DNA from: JAJXWB01 sp046349215
Lineage (GTDB): Bacteria > Pseudomonadota > Alphaproteobacteria > Rhizobiales > Beijerinckiaceae
Assembly: GCA_046349215.1 (NCBI GenBank)
Contig: JAXMCV010000001.1
Coordinates: 1,240,001-1,304,000, forward strand
Length of the DNA: 64,000 bases
Reading direction: 5' to 3'
This document shows positions 56,855 through 63,988 of the stretch, piece after piece (position 1 is the stretch's first letter; each line of letters begins with the position of its first letter). A program made the position numbers and the translations under genes. The notes beneath the pieces were generated by a model, which was given only the letters and a program-made list of their open reading frames with translations, ran no database searches and was not told the DNA's origin.

Positions 56855-57232
56855 TCAACCGGCGGCGCGCGCGGCGAGAAGGGATTCGATCTGCTCGAAC
56901 AGCCTCGTCGTGTCGATCGGCTTCGGATGGAAGGCGTCCGCCCCCGCCTGCAATGCCTTTTCGTCCTCGGCGGCGTCGCTTTCCAGCGTGAGCGCGATGA
57001 TCGGAATCTGCCTGGTCTGCGGATCCCGCTTGAGGATTCCCGCGACCGTCCACCCGTCGATCACCGGCGCGCTCATGTCGAGAATGACGGCGTCAGGCGC
57101 GCCGGCGCGCGCGCTGTGCAACGCCGCCTCGCCGTCGTGGGCGAGAACGACCTCGTGGCCGCGACGATCGAGACGTTTCGACAGGAATTCGCAAATCTGC
57201 TCGTTGTCCTCGGCCAGAAGCACCCGAGCCAT
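56855..57232 (-). CDS. Single-domain response regulator
   Basis: 125 aa, a stand-alone receiver: ARVLLAEDNEQICEFL, phospho-acceptor D52 in VILDMSAPVIDGW, Thr in IALTLESD and Lys in FHPKPID. No output domain, like DivK/CpdR-type proteins that act by protein contact or phosphorelay. The ATG at 57232 gives the canonical start. It lies between dps (34 bp upstream) and the AI-2E transporter (4 bp downstream), so it is probably made under the same stress promoter. Its kinase is unknown. Confidence 0.9.
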   Translation of the reverse strand: MARVLLAEDNEQICEFLSKRLDRRGHEVVLAHDGEAALHSARAGAPDAVILDMSAPVIDGWTVAGILKRDPQTRQIPIIALTLESDAAEDEKALQAGADAFHPKPIDTTRLFEQIESLLAARAAG

Positions 57233-57266
57233 CTCGTTTCCATTCCGGCGCCTCGCGCCTCGTGTG

Positions 57267-57803
57267 TCAGTGTCCGGAAGGATCGGCGCCACGCGCGCAT
57301 TCGAACAGGAACCAGGTCCGCCGCTCGGTCTCGTCGATGAAGACTTCGAGCAGGCTGGCCGTACCGGCGTCCCTGGCGTCCTCGCAGGCCTCGTGCGCCT
57401 CGCGCATCGCGGCCGCTACCGATTTGTTGTCGTTCATCAGCTCGACCAGCATGTCGTAAGGTTCGACGAACTCCTCGTCATTGTCCTTGATGCGGGCCAG
57501 CCGGCCTATATCGCCGATCGAGCGCAGCGTCGTCCCGCCGAGCTTGCGCACGCGTTCGGCGAGCGGATCGATCGACGCGTAGATCTGCGCCGCCTGCTCG
57601 TCGAGCAGCAGGTGGTAGTCCCGGAAATTCGGGCCGCTGACGTGCCAGTGGAAATTCTTCGTCTTCACGTACAGGGCATAGGCGTCGGCGACCAGGCGAT
57701 TGACCTGTTCGACGATCTTCGCTACCGCCTTTCCGTCGAGATCGGTCGGCGTTGTAAGTTGCGAAATGTCTTCGCGTCTCGGCTTGAGTTTTGCCTGCGC
57801 CAT
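57267..57803 (-). CDS. dps: Dps family DNA-binding ferritin-like protein
   Basis: 178 aa. KTKNFHWHVSGPNFRDYHLLLDEQ is the Dps signature with the His ligands of the ferroxidase site, followed by DPLAERVRKLGGTTL with the acidic ligands on the neighbouring subunit; EVFIDETERRTWFLF is the last helix. Dps forms a 12-subunit shell that oxidises iron with peroxide and protects DNA. The Lys-containing N-terminal tail AQAKLKPRRE may bind DNA. ATG at 57803 has GAGGGGAAC upstream. It follows the 28-aa peptide gene by 20 bp. Confidence 0.93.
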   Translation of the reverse strand: MAQAKLKPRREDISQLTTPTDLDGKAVAKIVEQVNRLVADAYALYVKTKNFHWHVSGPNFRDYHLLLDEQAAQIYASIDPLAERVRKLGGTTLRSIGDIGRLARIKDNDEEFVEPYDMLVELMNDNKSVAAAMREAHEACEDARDAGTASLLEVFIDETERRTWFLFECARGADPSGH

Positions 57804-57823
57804 CTTGTTCCCCTCGCTTCCGA

Positions 57824-57910
57824 TCAATGATGCCAGAACAGCGCGAGCAGCAGGACGATCGGCAGCGGAACGCCGAGAAGCCAGAGCAGAGCGCCTCTTC
57901 CAAAACCCAT
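57824..57910 (-). CDS. 28-aa hydrophobic peptide upstream of dps
   Basis: Reads MGFGRGALLWLLGVPLPIVL followed by LLALFWHH. Nearly the whole peptide is one membrane helix with a short polar N-terminus. The start has a strong ribosome binding site (GGAGG, 5 bp upstream), and the -10 of a GGAAC-N17-CGTT promoter is 30 bp upstream. Small YqaE/DUF-like membrane peptides of this type accompany stress genes in related bacteria. Too short for a confident family call. Confidence 0.6.
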   Translation of the reverse strand: MGFGRGALLWLLGVPLPIVLLLALFWHH

Positions 57911-57939
57911 GTCAGCCTCCATCGTTTGTCCGCGGGCTG

Positions 57940-57965
57940 AACGAACCGAGGCGTCAAATGGTTCC
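57940..57965 (-). promoter_or_regulatory. EcfG-type promoter of the 28-aa peptide/dps operon
   Basis: On the minus strand: GGAAC (57965-57961), 17 nt, CGTT (57943-57940). Both boxes match the published alphaproteobacterial consensus GGAAC-N16/17-CGTT. It is 30 bp upstream of the peptide start and directs transcription into dps, the response regulator and the AI-2E transporter. Confidence 0.8.
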
Positions 57966-58009
57966 GCCTGCGTTCGGGATTTCGAGAGGAAAACGCCGCC
58001 GCGAGCGCG

Positions 58010-58570
58010 CTAGCGCGAGGCGGAGCGAATGTCGCCGTGATTGGGCGCGAAGAAATCGCCGCTGAAATCTTCAGCGGACGACAGTGCGAGAATGTCGATC
58101 AGCTTCTGGCGCGCACGGTTGACGCGGCTCTTGATCGTACCGACCGCGCAGCCGCAAATGTCGGCGGCTTCCTCGTAGGAAAAGCCCGAAGCCCCCACGA
58201 GGATCAGCGCTTCGCGCTGGTCGTCGGGCACGGAGGCCAGCGCGGTCCTGAAATCCGCGAGATCGAGATGGCCGATCTGCGCCGGGTTCGACACGAGCCG
58301 CGCAGCCGCCGCCCCGTCGACGTCCTGCACCTCCCGACGCCGCTTGCGGTGGTTCGAATAGAAGGTGTTGCGGGCGATCGTAAACAGCCACGCGCGCAAC
58401 GACGTGCCTTCCGTAAAGGATGCCGACGCGCCCCAGGCCTTGACCAGCGTGTCCTGCACGAGGTCGTCGGCGCGGTCGCTGGACCCCGTCAACGACAGCG
58501 CGAAGGCGCGGAGCGTGGGAATCTCTGCGAGGAGCGACGTCTTGAAGCTGGCCGAGGGAGCCTGCGTCAT
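58010..58570 (-). CDS. ecfG: General stress ECF sigma factor
   Basis: 186 aa. Region 2 includes LRAFALSLTGSSDRADDLVQDTLVKAW, and region 4 includes DDQREALILVGASGFSYEEAADICGCAVGTIKSRVNRAR-type helix-turn-helix (conserved core GTIKSRVNRAR). This is the EcfG/ECF15 subgroup that directs the alphaproteobacterial general stress response. Its ATG overlaps the TGA of nepR (ATGA), the usual operon order. EcfG is held by NepR until phosphorylated PhyR binds NepR. The nepR-ecfG promoter carries a near-consensus EcfG site, so the system is probably autoregulated. Confidence 0.95.
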   Translation of the reverse strand: MTQAPSASFKTSLLAEIPTLRAFALSLTGSSDRADDLVQDTLVKAWGASASFTEGTSLRAWLFTIARNTFYSNHRKRRREVQDVDGAAAARLVSNPAQIGHLDLADFRTALASVPDDQREALILVGASGFSYEEAADICGCAVGTIKSRVNRARQKLIDILALSSAEDFSGDFFAPNHGDIRSASR

Positions 58571-58797
58571 TTGGGCGAGCCGAATACCGGGGCGCGGGGC
58601 TCAGCATCATCGGCGCCGGCCGCATGTGACCCGGACGGCGCGTCGGAGCGCTCAAGCTGATCCAGCAGGTCGAGAAACCGATCCGGGACGGGTTGGCTGG
58701 CCACTTCGTCGAACATCGACCTCAGCCGCCTGCCGATATGCGACTGGACGAGCGGGTCCAGCGCTGGGGGTGATTTTTTCCCTGATTTATCCGACAT
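58567..58797 (-). CDS. nepR: Anti-sigma factor NepR
   Basis: 76 aa, in the 50-70 aa size class of NepR. The conserved core is DPLVQSHIGRRLRSMFDEV followed by QPVPDRFLDLLDQLE, two helices that grip the sigma factor. The N-terminal Lys/Ser-rich and C-terminal Ser/Gly/Ala parts are probably disordered. It is the first gene of the nepR-ecfG operon and diverges from phyR across a 193-bp gap containing two EcfG-type promoters. Partner switch: PhyR-P displaces EcfG from NepR. Confidence 0.95.
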   Translation of the reverse strand: MSDKSGKKSPPALDPLVQSHIGRRLRSMFDEVASQPVPDRFLDLLDQLERSDAPSGSHAAGADDAEPRAPVFGSPK

Positions 58798-58873
58798 TTA
58801 ACTCGCTCTCAGCATCGCCGGGGCGGCAGGCGTGGGCAGACCTTCGGCTATCGTCGACGTCGCTATGCCGCAT

Positions 58874-58898
58874 AACAAACTAGTCCCGAGTTGGTTCC
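58874..58898 (-). promoter_or_regulatory. EcfG-type promoter of nepR-ecfG
   Basis: On the minus strand: GGAAC (58898-58894), 16 nt, TGTT (58877-58874). The -10 differs from CGTT at its first base. It is 77 bp upstream of nepR. Together with the divergent phyR promoter it fits autoregulation of the general stress system. Confidence 0.6.
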
Positions 58899-58926
58899 GG
58901 ACCAGACGATTTTTTTTCGCGGCCCC

Positions 58927-58951
58927 GGAACCCGCCCGGGGCGCCGACGTT
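58927..58951 (+). promoter_or_regulatory. EcfG-type promoter of phyR
   Basis: GGAAC (58927-58931), 16 nt, CGTT (58948-58951), a full consensus match, 39 bp upstream of the phyR ATG. Confidence 0.85.
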
Positions 58952-58990
58952 TTACTGCTACGTTGCACCCCCAGCGCCCAGAGAGGCTAC

Positions 58991-59776
58991 ATGTCGCTTT
59001 CCGCCCTCATTGCTCCCCGTCTGCCCCTGCTTCGGCGCTATGCGCGCGCGCTGTCCGGCAATCAGGCGAGCGGAGACGCCTATGTGATGGCCATGCTCGA
59101 AGCGCTGGTGGCCGACCCCGGCATTTTCGACCGGAACAACGACGCCCGTATCGAAGCCTACAAGGTCTTCTCGCGCATCTGGAACGCCATGCCCCTGAAC
59201 GGGCAGTCCGAAAAAGGAGCCGCGACGCTGGCCGAACGCCGCATCGAGGCGATAACGCCGCTGCCGCGCCAGGCGTTCCTTCTGACTGCCGTCGAAGGCT
59301 TTTCGCCCGATCAGACGGCCGAAATCCTAGGTATCTCGAAGGGCGAGCTTTCGGCGCTCATTACCGAGGCGGGCCGCGAGGTTGCGGCCCAGGTTTCCTC
59401 CACCGTGCTGGTAATCGAGGACGAACCGATCATCGCCATGGACCTCGAAGCGCTGGTCGAAGGCCTCGGCCACCGCTGCGTCGGCAATGCGCGCACCCGC
59501 GACGAGGCCGTCCGCATGGCGACCGACCTGCGGCCGGGGCTGGTGCTGGCCGACATCAGGCTGGCGGACGGCAGTTCGGGACTGGACGCCGTCAACGAGA
59601 TCCTCAGCGGTTTCGAAGTTCCCGTCATCTTCATCACCGCCTATCCGGAATCCTTGCTCACGGGCCAGAGGCCGGAGCCGACCTTCCTGATCTCCAAGCC
59701 ATTCCGCGAGGATACCGTGCGCGCGGTCATCAGCCAGGCGCTGTTCTTCGGCGCCAAGGAACTTGCCGCCGCCTGA
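58991..59776 (+). CDS. phyR: Stress response regulator PhyR (anti-anti-sigma factor)
   Basis: 261 aa. The N-terminal 130 residues imitate an ECF sigma factor (LSALIAPRLPLLRRYARAL, then LPRQAFLLTAVEGFSPDQTAEILGIS), the surface that binds NepR. The C-terminal receiver has IEDEPIIAMDLEAL, phospho-acceptor D188 in VLADIRLADG and Lys in FLISKPF. This sigma-like plus receiver order is diagnostic of PhyR. Phosphorylation exposes the sigma-like domain, NepR is captured and EcfG released. The ATG at 58991 is chosen because it is just downstream of the promoter; 53 in-frame codons upstream would cross the promoter. The HWE kinase that usually feeds PhyR is not in the window. Confidence 0.95.
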   Translation: MSLSALIAPRLPLLRRYARALSGNQASGDAYVMAMLEALVADPGIFDRNNDARIEAYKVFSRIWNAMPLNGQSEKGAATLAERRIEAITPLPRQAFLLTAVEGFSPDQTAEILGISKGELSALITEAGREVAAQVSSTVLVIEDEPIIAMDLEALVEGLGHRCVGNARTRDEAVRMATDLRPGLVLADIRLADGSSGLDAVNEILSGFEVPVIFITAYPESLLTGQRPEPTFLISKPFREDTVRAVISQALFFGAKELAAA

Positions 59777-59807
59777 ACCCGCGCGGCCATCGTTTCCCGC
59801 AAAATGC

Positions 59808-59842
59808 ATCGCACCGAAATCCAGTCCGGATTCCGGTGCGAT
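59808..59842. terminator. Hairpin between convergent phyR and DUF3309 gene
   Basis: Two 15-nt arms (59808-59822 and 59828-59842) pair except at one position around the loop AGTCC. It lies 32 bp after phyR and 40 bp after the DUF3309 gene. No T-run follows, so it may be a terminator or 3'-end stabiliser serving both. Confidence 0.55.
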
Positions 59843-59881
59843 ATCGCGTTGCGCACAAATGCGGCGTCGCGGCTGGCCGGC

Positions 59882-60040
59882 CTAGAGCCGCCCCATCAGA
59901 AGCAGCACGACGACGATCACCACCACCAGTCCGATCCCGCCGCTCGGGTAATAGCCCCAGCCCGAACTGTACGGCCAACTCGGCAGCGCGCCGATCAATA
60001 GTAGCACGAGAACGACAAGCAGAATTGTACCGAGGCCCAT
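59882..60040 (-). CDS. DUF3309 family small membrane protein
   Basis: 52 aa. Reads MGLGTILLVVLVLLLIGALP, then SWPYSSGWGYYPSGGIG and a second hydrophobic stretch LVVVIVVVLLLMGRL. Two transmembrane helices with a Trp/Tyr/Gly turn between them is the DUF3309 pattern, a family common in Proteobacteria and often stress-linked, of unknown function. A ribosome binding site (GGGAGA) precedes the ATG. It diverges from ku; a GGAAC-N17-GGTT promoter-like sequence is 38 bp upstream. Confidence 0.85.
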   Translation of the reverse strand: MGLGTILLVVLVLLLIGALPSWPYSSGWGYYPSGGIGLVVVIVVVLLLMGRL

Positions 60041-60077
60041 GGAATTTCTCCCAGCTCCGTTGCAATGACGCGGAGTG

Positions 60078-60103
60078 AACCGACAGGCCGCGCTCTTGGT
60101 TCC
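60078..60103 (-). promoter_or_regulatory. Weak EcfG-like promoter of DUF3309 gene
   Basis: On the minus strand: GGAAC (60103-60099), 17 nt, GGTT (60081-60078). The GGAAC belongs to the perfect palindrome GGTTCCGCGGAACC (60098-60111) that also supplies the -35 of the ku promoter, so the two divergent promoters share one symmetric element. Confidence 0.5.
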
Positions 60104-60105
60104 GC

Positions 60106-60130
60106 GGAACCGCCCGACCCCTTTTGCGTT
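60106..60130 (+). promoter_or_regulatory. EcfG-type promoter of ku-ligD
   Basis: GGAAC (60106-60110), 16 nt, CGTT (60127-60130), a full consensus match, 44 bp upstream of the ku ATG. It implies that end-joining DNA repair is part of the general stress regulon. Confidence 0.82.
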
Positions 60131-60174
60131 CGAGTCGCGTCAAGCGGAGCAGTTCCGCATCGTGGAGCGTACAA

Positions 60175-61077
60175 ATGGCCGATTCCGTCAGGACTTTCTG
60201 GAAGGGCCATATGCGGCTCGCTCTCGTCACGATCCCCATCAGGCTCGTCACGGCGGAGAAGGCCAGCGCCGTTCCGCGCTTCCATCAGATCGACCGCAAG
60301 TCGAAGCAACGCATCCGCTACATCAAGGTCGTGCCCGGCAAGGGAGAGGTCGCCAAGGAAGACATCGTCATGGGCTACGAGGTCGAGCCCGGCAACTACG
60401 TGCTGATGGAAGAAGGCGAACTCGACGCGGTCCGGCTCGAGACGCGCCACACGATAGAACTGACGCAATTCGTCGACCTAGCCGAGATCGACCCGCTCTA
60501 CTTCGATCGCCCCTATTACGTGCTGCCGGACGGCGATGTCGCCGAAGAAGGCTATTGCGTCATTCGCGATGCGCTCAAGGAAAAGAAGAAGGCGGCGATC
60601 GGCCAGCTTACCTTGCGCGGCAAGGAGAATCTGGTCGCCGTCTATCCGGGCGGCGCGGGACTGGTCGTCGACACGCTACGCTACGCGAGCGAGATCAAGG
60701 ACGCCGACGACATCTTTTCGGATATTTCCCGCAGCAAACCGAGAGCCGACATGATCTCGATGGCCGAAAATCTGATCCAGTCGCGCAGCGAGCCGTTCGA
60801 ACCGCAGAAATTCAAGAACCATTACGCCGAAGCTTTGCGCGACCTGGTGCAGACAAAGCTGACGAAAGGCGGCGCCGTCGCCGTCGAGGAAACCCGGACT
60901 CCCGGGGCGAAGGTGCTGGATTTCATGGAAGCGTTGCGCCGCTCGGTTGGCGAGGACAAGGCGACCGGCAAGGAATCCAGCGCGGCGGCGCGCAAACCGG
61001 CGCGCCGTGCGACAAAATCTTCTTCCAGGTCCAAGACGTCAAAGCCTGCAGGCCGCGCGACCCGGCGGAGGGCGTGA
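60175..61077 (+). CDS. ku: Non-homologous end-joining protein Ku
   Basis: 300 aa. Bacterial Ku: ADSVRTFWKGHMRLALVTIPIRLVTA at the start, FHQIDRKSKQRIRYIKVVPGKGEV, YEVEPGNYVLMEEGEL and IELTQFVDLAEIDPLYFDRPYYV make up the DNA-encircling core. The C-terminal 45 residues are Lys/Arg/Ser/Ala-rich (RKPARRATKSSSRSKTSK), a basic tail that often recruits LigD or binds DNA. Ku forms a homodimer on broken DNA ends. ATG at 60175 has GGAG 8 bp upstream; an in-frame TTG at 60124 lies within the promoter -10 and is rejected. ligD follows directly, with no gap. Confidence 0.95.
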   Translation: MADSVRTFWKGHMRLALVTIPIRLVTAEKASAVPRFHQIDRKSKQRIRYIKVVPGKGEVAKEDIVMGYEVEPGNYVLMEEGELDAVRLETRHTIELTQFVDLAEIDPLYFDRPYYVLPDGDVAEEGYCVIRDALKEKKKAAIGQLTLRGKENLVAVYPGGAGLVVDTLRYASEIKDADDIFSDISRSKPRADMISMAENLIQSRSEPFEPQKFKNHYAEALRDLVQTKLTKGGAVAVEETRTPGAKVLDFMEALRRSVGEDKATGKESSAAARKPARRATKSSSRSKTSKPAGRATRRRA

Positions 61078-63537
61078 ATGGGACGTGCAGCCGTCCGCAA
61101 ACGGGCCAACGAAGACCGGCTCGCCGTCTATCGCGCCAAGCGCGATTTCGCGCAGACGCGCGAACCAAAGGAAAGCAGTGAGAAACCCGCCCGGCAGCTC
61201 GTCATCCAGCACCATCACGCCCGGCGCGACCATTACGACCTGCGGCTCGAAATCGGCGGCGCGCTGGTAAGCTGGGCGGTGACGCGCGGACCTTCGGCAA
61301 ATCCGAAGGATCGGCGCCTCGCCGTGCGCACGGAGGATCATCCGCTCGACTACGGCTCTTTCGAAGGGACGATCCCAAAGGGTCAGTACGGCGGCGGCAC
61401 GGTGATCCTCTGGGAATTCGCCACCTACGAGCCGCAGAACGGCGATCCGGCGGCGGCGCTGAAGAAGGGCGAGATCAAGTTCCGCGCCAACGGCGAGCGC
61501 ATGCGCGGCGGCTGGGTTCTCGTGCGTCTGAAAGGCGAGGAGAAACGCGAGAACTGGCTCCTCATCAAGGAGCGCGACGAATACGCCGAAAGCGACGACA
61601 GCCTGACCTCGCGCTTTCCCGCCGGCGTTCGCTCGCATCTGACGCGCGAGGAGATCAAGGGCGGCGCGCGGTCGGCCGTCTGGTCCGGCAAAAACGGGCG
61701 CAAGGCGGGCGCAGCAGCCGCCGTTCCCACATTCGTCGACCCGCAATTGTGCGAGAGTGCGGAAAGGCCGCCGGCCGGCGACGGCTGGCTCGCCGAAATG
61801 AAATACGACGGCTATCGCCTGCAACTCGCCATTGGCGGGGGCGAGGTGCGGGTGTTCACGCGATCCGGTCTCGACTGGAGCGACAAGTTTCCTTCGCTGA
61901 TCGACGCCGCGCGCGGACTTGCCTGCAAGAGCGCGTTGATCGACGGCGAGGCGATCGTCTTCGATGCCCAGGGCGTCTCGGATTTTCCGGCGCTGGTCGC
62001 CGCCCTGGAGCGCAGCAAGTCACAGCAGATCGAATTCGTGGGCTTCGACCTTCTCGCCCTCGACGGCAAGGATCTCCGCAAGCTGCCGCTCGTCGAACGC
62101 AAGAAAAAGCTCGAAAGCCTGCTGCCGGAAAGGAAAGGCGCGCTGCGCTACGCTCAGCACGTCGTCGGCGATTGCGCCGCGGTTTTCGAGAAGGCGGTCG
62201 CCGCCGGCGCCGAAGGAATCGTCGCCAAGCGCGTCGACGCGCCCTACAGGTCTGGACGCAATGGAAGCTGGATGAAGATCAAGGCGATCCATCGCGAGGA
62301 CGTGATGATCGTCGGTTACCGCCCGTCCGAGGACAGGAAGAGCTTTGCGTCGCTCACCGCCGCAAAGGAGGTCGGCGACGAACTCGTGCATATCGGACGA
62401 ATCGGAACGGGCTTCAACGCACGCGTGCGCGGCGCGCTTTGGCCGAAGCTGCGGGCGCTGACGACGGACAAGCCGCTCGCCTCACTCGGCGGCGTTACGC
62501 CGGTTCCGCGCGGGACGCAGTTCCTGAAGCAGCCTTTGCGGGCGGAAGTATTGTTCGGCGGCTGGACGGGCAGCGGCCAATTGCGGCACGCTCGCTTTCT
62601 CGGATTGAGCGACCGCCAGCCGACGTCCCGGAGGTCACGACCCGTGCCGCAAGCCCGACCGACCGGACCGAACGGCGGGATGCAGACGCCGGTCACGCAT
62701 GCCGATCGTATCGTCTATCCGGCCGACAATTTTACGAAGGGCGAGATCGTCGCCTATTACGAGCGCATCGCCGATCGCATCCTTCCCTATCTCGAAGGCC
62801 GGCTCGTCAGCATCGTCAGGGCGCCGGAAAACATCGACAAGGAGACCTTCTTCCAGCGCCGGCCGATGAAAGGCATGACGCGGGGAATCGTGTCCATACA
62901 CGATGGCGACTGCGAATATATCGCCATCGAAGGCGCCGAGGGGCTGCGCACCGCCGCGCAATTCGGCGCCATCGAATTTCACGGCTGGATGAGCCGGTAC
63001 GACAAGCCCGACCGTCCAGACAAGATGGTGATCGACCTCGATCCGGCGCCCGACGTTCCATTTTCCGAGGTGAAGAGAGCGGCGCGCGAGATCGCCGATC
63101 ATCTCGCGGCCATCGGTGTCGAGAGCCTGCCGATGGTTACCGGCGGCAAGGGCGTTCATGTCGTGGCGCCGCTCGACCGCAGCCTGACCACCGACGATGT
63201 CGCGGCGTTCGCGCAGGCGTTTGCGCAGGGTCTGGCCGAGCGCGAGCCGAAGCGGTTCATCGCCACGATGAGCAAGGCGCGGCGCACCGGCCGCATCTTC
63301 GTCGACTGGATGCGCAACAATCACCGTGCGACCGCGATTCTGCCGTGGTCGCTGCGTGCGAGGTCCGGCGCACCGGTCGCTGTTCCCCTCACATGGGCCG
63401 CGCTGAAGAAACTCGAGACGGGATCGGCCTACAACCTGAAATCGGCGCCGAAACTGAAAGACCCGTGGGCGGGAAAGCTCGCCGGGCAGACGATCCCGAA
63501 AAAGGCGCTGGAACTCGCCCGCAAGTCGCGGCGCTAG
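61078..63537 (+). CDS. ligD: Multifunctional ATP-dependent DNA ligase LigD
   Basis: 819 aa in the order phosphoesterase-ligase-polymerase, as in Pseudomonas. The phosphoesterase has H46, H52 and D54 in HHHARRDHYDLRLE. The ligase nucleotidyl Lys is K242 in EMKYDGYR; EGIVAKRVDAPYRSGR is a later motif. The C-terminal primase-polymerase domain (from about 530) has the catalytic DLDPAP acidic pair and GGKGVHVV. With Ku it aligns, trims, fills and seals double-strand breaks. The TTG-free ATG start follows the ku stop immediately. The final residues overlap the convergent SemiSWEET gene by 4 bp. Confidence 0.95.
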   Translation: MGRAAVRKRANEDRLAVYRAKRDFAQTREPKESSEKPARQLVIQHHHARRDHYDLRLEIGGALVSWAVTRGPSANPKDRRLAVRTEDHPLDYGSFEGTIPKGQYGGGTVILWEFATYEPQNGDPAAALKKGEIKFRANGERMRGGWVLVRLKGEEKRENWLLIKERDEYAESDDSLTSRFPAGVRSHLTREEIKGGARSAVWSGKNGRKAGAAAAVPTFVDPQLCESAERPPAGDGWLAEMKYDGYRLQLAIGGGEVRVFTRSGLDWSDKFPSLIDAARGLACKSALIDGEAIVFDAQGVSDFPALVAALERSKSQQIEFVGFDLLALDGKDLRKLPLVERKKKLESLLPERKGALRYAQHVVGDCAAVFEKAVAAGAEGIVAKRVDAPYRSGRNGSWMKIKAIHREDVMIVGYRPSEDRKSFASLTAAKEVGDELVHIGRIGTGFNARVRGALWPKLRALTTDKPLASLGGVTPVPRGTQFLKQPLRAEVLFGGWTGSGQLRHARFLGLSDRQPTSRRSRPVPQARPTGPNGGMQTPVTHADRIVYPADNFTKGEIVAYYERIADRILPYLEGRLVSIVRAPENIDKETFFQRRPMKGMTRGIVSIHDGDCEYIAIEGAEGLRTAAQFGAIEFHGWMSRYDKPDRPDKMVIDLDPAPDVPFSEVKRAAREIADHLAAIGVESLPMVTGGKGVHVVAPLDRSLTTDDVAAFAQAFAQGLAEREPKRFIATMSKARRTGRIFVDWMRNNHRATAILPWSLRARSGAPVAVPLTWAALKKLETGSAYNLKSAPKLKDPWAGKLAGQTIPKKALELARKSRR

Positions 63538-63797
63538 CCGTCGCGGCCTTCACGCAGCTTCATGACGAGAATGAATCCCGAAAGACAGAAGCAGACCAGG
63601 TTGGACCCGATCAGCGGCCATTCGCGGATCAGCGCGCCATAGGTCGTCCAGAGCGCGAAGCCTGCGACCGTCAGAATGTACATGCGCCGCGAGAGCGCCC
63701 GCGTGTCCCGTGTCCGGATGATCTTCCAGGCCTGCGGCGCGAAGCTCGCCATCGAGCAGAGCGCGGCGAGCGTTCCGATCCAGACCGCCGAACTCAT
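63534..63797 (-). CDS. SemiSWEET family sugar transporter
   Basis: 87 aa with three transmembrane helices: MSSAVWIGTLAALCSMASFAP, MYILTVAGFALWTTYGALI and IGSNLVCFCLSGFILVMKL. FAPQAWKIIRTRDTRALS carries the conserved PQ motif of SWEET/PQ-loop proteins; the trp/thr/tyr segment of helix 2 matches too. SemiSWEETs work as dimers and allow facilitated diffusion of sugars. The start at 63797 gives the canonical length of about 85-90 residues; 42 more open codons upstream are Arg/Gly-rich and unlikely. Its stop overlaps the ligD stop. Confidence 0.9.
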   Translation of the reverse strand: MSSAVWIGTLAALCSMASFAPQAWKIIRTRDTRALSRRMYILTVAGFALWTTYGALIREWPLIGSNLVCFCLSGFILVMKLREGRDG

Positions 63798-63988
63798 CCG
63801 CGCGCCACGTCCCAGGCGACCATCTACGTCTCCTTTTGTGCAATCAGGGTCAACGCCCGGCCGACCACGCCGTTTCATCGGATTTTGTCCAGCGTTGATC
63901 TTCACCCGCGATCTGGTCACCATGGGCCGTCACAATTCCGAAGCCGCGGGGGTCTATCCGAAGCGGCCGCAGATCGAGGAAGCGCAAT

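Noticed and set aside
60124..60174. N-terminal extension of Ku from a TTG
   Set aside because: The TTG lies in the promoter -10 element, and family members begin at the ATG at 60175.
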